Below are positions 59,168 to 64,000 of a DNA stretch of 64,000 nt, piece by piece (position 1 is the first letter of the stretch; each line of letters opens with the position of its first letter). The stretch spans positions 5,754,001 to 5,818,000 of the forward strand of contig NZ_CP034449.1 in assembly GCF_003952425.1 (NCBI RefSeq), written 5' to 3'. The stretch is from Mesorhizobium sp. M2A.F.Ca.ET.046.03.2.1 (GTDB taxonomy: Bacteria > Pseudomonadota > Alphaproteobacteria > Rhizobiales > Rhizobiaceae). The position numbers and the translations under genes are program-made. The notes beneath the pieces were generated by a model. That model had not been told where the DNA came from. It made no database searches and worked only from the letters and a program-made list of their open reading frames with translations.

Positions 59168-60025
59168 TCAGAAGGAGCCCGACGGGAAGGACGTCGCGGC
59201 CAGCCTCTGCGCGAAGCTCGCCGCCTCATGCGCATTGATGTCGGCGGCGCGGATCAGATTGTCGAAATGGCTGGTGAGGGTGCGGATCGGCTGGGTCGCG
59301 TTCAACACCAGATACATGTCGCCGACATAGATAGCGGCGCGGTAGGGGCCGAAGATCGTGTAGGGGATCGAATAGCGCATGCGTCCGTCATAGAGGAACA
59401 GGCGGAAGGTCGGGTAAAGGTCGTCGAGGAGGGCTGCCATGTGCAGCAATTGCTTGCGCCTTTCGGCTTCGGGAAAACGATCCCAGACGCCGAGGCCGCG
59501 CGCGAAGATCTCCAGCGTGTGGCGCGGCATGCAGACCTCCATGTCGGTCTCCGGCCGCCTTGTATAGTCGATGCGGTATTGCGTTTCGCCGGCCTGCGCC
59601 TCGCGGCTCTTGTTGGTGATCCCGGCCTCATATTCGATCAGCGCCTCGGTGCGCAGAAGGTCAGGGATGCCTGCCGGCACGTAGCGGATTTTCGTGCCTG
59701 CCGCCTCGGCGTGCCACTTGGCGAGCAGCGTGCGGTCAAAACCGTCCGGCGCCTCCTCGATCTCCAGGCTCTCTCTAATCTCGCCGGTGACGCCCTCGTC
59801 GTGGGAGAGGCCCAGCAGCCAGTCGAGCGACACTTTGAACTCGGCCGCGATGTTGAGAAGCGTCTCGGCACGGGGCAGGCGGGTCGAGGCGCCTGACAGG
59901 AGCTGCGACAATGCCGAGCGGTCGATGCCGACCGCTGCCGCGAAGGCCGATTGGTTGAGGTCGGATCGTGTCAAGAGCATTTTCAACCGCTCCCGGAAGA
60001 GAGTCGACAGATCGCGCTTGTCCAT
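59168..60025 (-). CDS. XRE family transcriptional regulator with C-terminal sensor domain
   Basis: The 285-residue protein has an N-terminal HTH_3 (about residues 8-75, with LNQSAFAAAVGIDRSALSQL). Its C-terminal part of about 190 residues has no named domain that I recognise (contains FARGLGVWDRFPEAERRKQL and RLFLYDGRMRYSIPYTIFGP). ATG 60025 has AGGAG 8 nt upstream and is preferred to 60079. It is divergent from the fatty acid desaturase gene with 228 bp between, and may regulate it. Confidence 0.85.
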   Translation of the reverse strand: MDKRDLSTLFRERLKMLLTRSDLNQSAFAAAVGIDRSALSQLLSGASTRLPRAETLLNIAAEFKVSLDWLLGLSHDEGVTGEIRESLEIEEAPDGFDRTLLAKWHAEAAGTKIRYVPAGIPDLLRTEALIEYEAGITNKSREAQAGETQYRIDYTRRPETDMEVCMPRHTLEIFARGLGVWDRFPEAERRKQLLHMAALLDDLYPTFRLFLYDGRMRYSIPYTIFGPYRAAIYVGDMYLVLNATQPIRTLTSHFDNLIRAADINAHEAASFAQRLAATSFPSGSF

Positions 60026-60253
60026 CACGCTGCTCCTGCTTCGGAGAGGAAAAATTTGCGCCGGGAGCGTCTTGAACATGGCTCAGGCGGAAATGAATCC
60101 TCGTATTTGTTTACAATGTATAACATATGCGGCTGAAAATGCGCACTCGCAACAGTTTGTTCGCTTTGTCGCGTTGCGGCAACGATAGGCTCCTGACACA
60201 ATGCTGTCAGGAATCGGGTTGGTTCCGGCGACTGGAAGGCAGTGGTCGATAGC

Positions 60254-61276
60254 ATGGCAAGCACGAATACCGGCATGAACAAGAGACGCAAAAACGCACC
60301 GGCAATCGAATGGCCGACAGTCTGCCTCATTCTCTTCTGCTACGGTGCGTGGTTCGCAATAGGCTTCCTGCTGTGGCCATCTTATCCGCTTTTGGCGCTT
60401 GCCATCCTGCCCTTTATCCTGGCTCTGCAATCCTCGCTGATGCATGAGGTGTCGCACGGCCATCCGACCCGCAACGCCAGGATCAATGAAGCCTTCGTCT
60501 TTTTGCCGATCGGCACGGTCTGGCCGTTCCGCCGCTTCAAGACCATCCACCTTCGTCATCACGCGGACGAGCGGCTGACCGATCCGCTCGACGATCCGGA
60601 GAGCTATTACCAGGCGCTCTGGATGCACGAGGAACTGCCGCCGACAATGAAGCTTCTGCTCAAGATCAACAACACGATGGTCGGCCGCTTCATTCTCGGA
60701 CCGTTGCTGTCCTCGGTCGGCTTCTTCATCGACGACGCCAAGCAGATCCTTGCCGGCGACAAGGTGATCCGCAAGGCTTGGCTGCTGCATGCCATCGGTC
60801 TCGCGGTTGCGGTGCCGATCGTCACGTTTGGCTTCGGCATTCCTCTCTGGCTCTATATCCTGGTGCCGGTGTGGTTCGGCCAGTCGCTGATCTCGATCCG
60901 CACCTATGCGGAGCACCAGTGGTCGGAGCATCCGGAGGGGCGCACGGTGATCGTCGAGCGTTCGCCGCTCTCCTTCCTGTTCCTGAACAACAATCTGCAT
61001 TTCATTCATCACAAGAGCCCGACCATTGCCTGGTATAGGTTGCCAAAGCTGTTTCGCGAGCGCCGCGAAGAGTGGCTGCGGATGAACAACGGTTATGCCT
61101 ATCCGAACTATTTCGCGATGCTCAAGGCCCACGCTTTCAAGGCCAAGGAGCCGGTCGTCCATCCGGTGCTGCGCCGCACGCCGGAGCCGGGCCGCGCCTT
61201 CAAGCCGCGCGTCAGGGCACGCAATGTGAGCGGGCTTGGCACGGCGCCTGTTCCGGCCGAGCCGCCAAAAGAGTAA
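60254..61276 (+). CDS. Fatty acid desaturase family protein
   Basis: The 340-residue membrane di-iron enzyme has four hydrophobic helices and three histidine clusters that bind iron: HEVSHGH (near residue 60), HLRHHAD (near 97) and HFIHH (near 250), with HQWSEHP between. Such proteins desaturate or hydroxylate acyl chains, carotenoids or related lipids. Starts at GTG 60242, ATG 60254 and ATG 60275 are possible; the middle one is used. The substrate is unknown. The divergent XRE gene may control it. Confidence 0.85.
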   Translation: MASTNTGMNKRRKNAPAIEWPTVCLILFCYGAWFAIGFLLWPSYPLLALAILPFILALQSSLMHEVSHGHPTRNARINEAFVFLPIGTVWPFRRFKTIHLRHHADERLTDPLDDPESYYQALWMHEELPPTMKLLLKINNTMVGRFILGPLLSSVGFFIDDAKQILAGDKVIRKAWLLHAIGLAVAVPIVTFGFGIPLWLYILVPVWFGQSLISIRTYAEHQWSEHPEGRTVIVERSPLSFLFLNNNLHFIHHKSPTIAWYRLPKLFRERREEWLRMNNGYAYPNYFAMLKAHAFKAKEPVVHPVLRRTPEPGRAFKPRVRARNVSGLGTAPVPAEPPKE

Positions 61277-61353
61277 TCTCGACTTTCCGCGCTCGCTTTC
61301 TTCGTGGCGGAATGCAGGCGCCGAAGATCGCCTGTCCTTGAAAGCTGTTCGAC

Positions 61354-62193
61354 ATGAGCAAGTTCGTTGCGGCCCTGCCGATGTATGACTGGCCCGAAGC
61401 GCGGGGCGAGGTCGACGTGCAATGGGCGCGGCTGCGTGACGCCTTCCGGCAAAGGGGCATCGAGGCGCCGGAAACGGTCGTGCGCCGCAATGGTGATCTG
61501 CCGCCGGTGCCCGGGGGGATCCTCGACGCCGCCGGTGAGGTGATCGCGCCGGACCCGGCGACGCTGCCCCCGGACGAGTTCGATTTCCACCAGCTCTGGC
61601 TGAGCCCGGCGCTTCTGTTCGGGCAAACCTGCTGGGGGCCGATGGAACTCGGCCTTGCCCGGCATGTGCAGGTGATCGCGCAGCCGAACTACGATGCGTT
61701 CGAGGGCGGGCAGGGCGAACTTTATTCCAGCGCGCTGGTAATGGCCGCGGATGGCGGATTCTCGGTTGCCTCACCGCAGGATGGCAAGGCTGTGATCCCG
61801 CTCGATCTTCTGCGCGGCAAGCGCTTCATCTTCAACAATCCGGATTCGATGTCCGGGCTGATCGCGCTGACGCGCGACCTGGAGGCGATGGGCGAAAGCC
61901 TGGATATCTTCGCCTCGCGCGGCGAGAGCGGCGGCCACCGGTCGTCGATCATCGCCATCGCCGAGGGCAGGGCCGACATCGCGGCGATCGACTGCGGAAG
62001 CTGGGCGCTGGCGCAGCGCTTCGAGCCGGCCGCGCGGGGCGTCAAAGTCGTCGGCTGGACAGCGCGGCGCAAGGGCCTGCCCTATATCACCGCCAGGACC
62101 ACCCCGGCCCCGATCATCGCCGCGATGCGGGAGGCCGTCGCGGCGATCGAAGGCGGCGCGTCAGAGCAGCCGTTCGTCCAGCTTGTAGGCTGA
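61354..62193 (+). CDS. PhnD-like substrate-binding protein without signal peptide
   Basis: The 279-residue protein matches the PhnD/phosphonate-binding type II fold (AALPMYDWPEA, PNYDAFEGGQGELYSSALVM, GESGGHRSSIIAIAEGRADI, DCGSWALA). It has no secretory signal, so it is probably cytoplasmic and may act as a sensor or a repurposed binding protein rather than a transporter part. No permease or ATPase gene adjoins it. Its last 33 bp overlap the 3' end of the M24 gene on the other strand. Confidence 0.82.
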   Translation: MSKFVAALPMYDWPEARGEVDVQWARLRDAFRQRGIEAPETVVRRNGDLPPVPGGILDAAGEVIAPDPATLPPDEFDFHQLWLSPALLFGQTCWGPMELGLARHVQVIAQPNYDAFEGGQGELYSSALVMAADGGFSVASPQDGKAVIPLDLLRGKRFIFNNPDSMSGLIALTRDLEAMGESLDIFASRGESGGHRSSIIAIAEGRADIAAIDCGSWALAQRFEPAARGVKVVGWTARRKGLPYITARTTPAPIIAAMREAVAAIEGGASEQPFVQLVG

Positions 62194-63501
62194 CAGCTTC
62201 TCGTTGCCGGTCTCGGTGATCAGGATCTGTTCCTCGATCTTGACGCCTTCGTGCCCGCCAAGCCTGCCGATATAGCTTTCGACGCAAAGCACCATGCCGG
62301 GCTCCAGCACGCCGTCCGGCGTGTCGTCGGTCCAATCGCCGGCATGCGGCAGCGTCGGATATTCATCCGCCAGGCCGACGCCGTGATAGAGCACGCCGTA
62401 GCGCGTGGGGTAGCAATCGTCCGGCGGCACCGCCGAGCGCTCGGCGAGATCGCGGAAGGAGATGCCCGGCCGCATCAGATCCGTGTTATGGGCGATCTGA
62501 TCGGCGGCGATGCGGAACAGATCCCGCTGCTCGTTCGAGGGTTGCCTGTCGCCGCAAAGCCATGTGCGCGAGAGATCGGCGCAGAAACCGTAGGGACCGA
62601 TCAGGTCGGTGTCGAAGGCGACGAGGTCGCCATTCTCGATGACGCGCGAGGAGCATTCCTGGAACCAGGGATTGGTGCGCGGGCCGGACGACAGAAGCCG
62701 CGTCTCGATCCACTCGCCGCCGCGCGCGATGTTGCCGCGATGCAGCTCCGCCCACAATTCGTTCTCGGAAATACCAGGCTTCAATGCCGCTTCCATCTCG
62801 CCCATCGCCGCCTCGCAGGCGATGATCGAGCGCCGCATGGCGAGGATCTCGTCCGGCGATTTGATGAGGCGCGCATTCTCCATCACCGCCTCGCCATTGC
62901 CGATCGCAATGCCGCGGCGGGCGAGCTCCTCGACGCCTTCGGGGTTGATGTGGTCGACGGCGATGCGTCGATTGCCGCCGCCATGCTCGGCAACGAGTTC
63001 GGCGATGCCGCCGCCCCAGCGGCGGACCTTCTCATCGGTCAACTCGCCGCTGTAGAGATACATCCACGATACCGCCGGCCGCACCTCGTCGACGACGCCC
63101 GAATGGTCGGACAGGTGCTCGCAGGAGAAATAGTCGAACAGCACCACCGGGCCTTCGGTGGCGACGAAACAGTGGCGCGTCGGGTTGTGCGCGACCCAGA
63201 GCTGCATGTTGGTCGAATCCGTCGCGTAGCGGATGTTGACCGGATCGTAGAGCAGGGCGCCGGCATAGTCGCGGCGCTTCAGCTCGGCGCGGATGCGCTC
63301 GAGCCGGTAGCTCCGCATGGCAACCAGGTTTGGAGCGGCAGCGCCTGCAGCCGCCCATTCGGCCTCGGCTGTCGCGCCATAGCCCAGCACATGCTGGTTG
63401 AGCGAGGCCGCCTTGTCGCGCGAGGCCGCGCGCAGCGCATCGACCGAGCCGGGCTCGAAGGGCATGATCTTGCGATGGCGGCCGAAGCCCAGCTTGTCCA
63501 T
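62161..63501 (-). CDS. M24 (Xaa-Pro peptidase fold) protein, DddP-like DMSP lyase candidate
   Basis: The 446-residue protein has the creatinase/aminopeptidase P fold. From memory it resembles marine DddP strongly over most of its length, for example YDPVNIRYATDSTNMQLW, GGEWIETRLLSSGPRTNPWF and FDTDLIGPYGFCADLSRTW. The six metal ligands known for DddP have counterparts: D297, D299, D309, H373, E408 and E423. DddP splits dimethylsulfoniopropionate to dimethyl sulfide and acrylate. The M24 family is broad and many rhizobial relatives are untested, so peptidase or other lyase activity remains possible. DMSP is a sulfur analogue of betaine, which fits the region's theme. Confidence 0.8.
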   Translation of the reverse strand: MDKLGFGRHRKIMPFEPGSVDALRAASRDKAASLNQHVLGYGATAEAEWAAAGAAAPNLVAMRSYRLERIRAELKRRDYAGALLYDPVNIRYATDSTNMQLWVAHNPTRHCFVATEGPVVLFDYFSCEHLSDHSGVVDEVRPAVSWMYLYSGELTDEKVRRWGGGIAELVAEHGGGNRRIAVDHINPEGVEELARRGIAIGNGEAVMENARLIKSPDEILAMRRSIIACEAAMGEMEAALKPGISENELWAELHRGNIARGGEWIETRLLSSGPRTNPWFQECSSRVIENGDLVAFDTDLIGPYGFCADLSRTWLCGDRQPSNEQRDLFRIAADQIAHNTDLMRPGISFRDLAERSAVPPDDCYPTRYGVLYHGVGLADEYPTLPHAGDWTDDTPDGVLEPGMVLCVESYIGRLGGHEGVKIEEQILITETGNEKLSAYKLDERLL

Positions 63502-63518
63502 TCGTCCCTCTACACACC

Positions 63519-64000
63519 TTACGGCGCGATCTTCTTATGCAGTTTGGTGATCGTGACCTTGCGCGGCGGAAAGCCGAGCGCCTGCGGCACCTCGACAGTG
63601 CGGTGGACAGTGTCCATCGCATAGCCGGCTCTCGCCAACTCTTCGAAGACGTCCGAGGAGGATTCCCTGTCATCGGTCAGGACAAGCACCGCCGGCTCGC
63701 GGATCGACCGGGCGAAGTCCGGTGTCTCGTCATCGAGCGCGATGAGATCGGCGTCGACCAGGCGCAGATTGCCGACCCAGAACCAGCTCGACACCACGGT
63801 CTTGACCGGTCCGTCAGCGTTGATCTGCTCGTAAAGCGAACGGTAATCCATACGCACCACGCCTCCGCGGCTGTCGCCGCCGTGCAGATGCATGTACCAG
63901 CTCAGCGGCAGCACAAGGACGGCAAGAAGAGCACCCACGAAGACGATGGTGGCTTGCGTCTTGCGGCCCCTCTGGCCCATGGCGTCGAAGCGCATGGCAA
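63519..64000 (-). CDS. Membrane protein C-terminal part, truncated by the window edge
   Basis: The frame is open to the edge, so the N-terminus may lie beyond 64000 (internal ATGs at 63995 and 63980). One membrane helix (about 20 residues, IVFVGALLAVLVLPLSWYMH) is followed by a soluble domain of about 120 residues with VVSSWFWVGNLRLVDADLIA. A last helix followed by a soluble domain is common in PMT/GT39-type transferases, but this is only suggestive. It is 17 nt from the M24 gene on the same strand and may be its operon partner. Confidence 0.55.
   Translation of the reverse strand, partial: AMRFDAMGQRGRKTQATIVFVGALLAVLVLPLSWYMHLHGGDSRGGVVRMDYRSLYEQINADGPVKTVVSSWFWVGNLRLVDADLIALDDETPDFARSIREPAVLVLTDDRESSSDVFEELARAGYAMDTVHRTVEVPQALGFPPRKVTITKLHKKIAP

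Overview
The window reads as a chromosomal segment of a GC-rich rhizobial alphaproteobacterium, probably Mesorhizobium or a close relative. The grounds are the codon use, the soxBDAG and corrinoid one-carbon genes, DUF1127 and DUF1638 proteins, and two families of palindromic intergenic repeats that I know from rhizobial genomes. No rRNA, tRNA, CRISPR array or prophage was seen. The only mobile element is one complete IS481-type insertion sequence (522-1880).

Layout. 1-394: 3' end of a flavodoxin-fold quinone reductase. 522-1880: the IS, sitting inside a palindromic repeat. 1906-8674 (minus): an HTH-cupin regulator followed by a tightly overlapping set of two dimethylglycine/sarcosine dehydrogenase-like flavoproteins and an aminotransferase. 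8911-11085: nitroreductase and MFS exporter. 11375-16584 (minus): soxBDAG, heterotetrameric sarcosine oxidase. 16776-19721: MscS-type channel and a small secreted protein. 19981-27840 (plus): seven close-packed genes for a polyprenyl-phosphate-linked sugar pathway (HAD-UbiA phosphoribosyltransferase, DprE1-like oxidase, small transporter, SDR, class III aminotransferase, GT-C-like membrane protein, FkbM methyltransferase). 27994-30555: a third dehydrogenase of the DMGDH type. 30660-31422: a frameshifted M50 peptidase. 31481-36128: purC-like gene, DUF1194 protein and a NitT/TauT-type ABC transporter. 36129-37324: a truncated DUF1778 antitoxin-like ORF and a GlxA/GbdR-type regulator. 37573-41099: small DUF1127-type proteins, a LysR regulator and an alpha/beta hydrolase. 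41283-53709: the corrinoid block. 53815-64000: dienelactone hydrolase, ECF-like sigma factor with a VWA protein, a homocysteine methyltransferase, an XRE regulator, a fatty acid desaturase, a PhnD-like binding protein, a DddP-like M24 protein and a truncated membrane protein.

The parts fit one theme, stepwise demethylation of glycine betaine or related quaternary amines with recovery of the methyl groups as C1-folate and methionine. An MttB-family methyltransferase (51356-52930) and a B12-binding protein (50385-51083) are divergently transcribed from a shared promoter region. Nearby are a methyltetrahydrofolate:corrinoid methyltransferase, a MetF/MTHFR-C pair, a corrinoid reactivase, a DUF1638 protein and a 'virulence factor' domain protein. 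A homocysteine methyltransferase lies further along (57984-59000). DMGDH-like enzymes and SoxBDAG would then take dimethylglycine to sarcosine and glycine. The homocysteine, B12 and folate modules together also amount to a methionine synthase split into separate genes.

Most noteworthy: (1) four proteins that must act on the corrinoid protein carry short Arg/Gly-rich tails, while the corrinoid protein has a strongly acidic N-terminus; (2) near-identical 22-bp palindromes precede the folate and homocysteine methyltransferase genes, and a TTTGCGAC motif recurs in the promoter regions of the GlxA-type regulator and of mttB; (3) the reactivase gene is broken by one base in an A-run; (4) a DddP-like protein keeps all six expected metal ligands; (5) the polyprenyl-phosphate sugar cluster.
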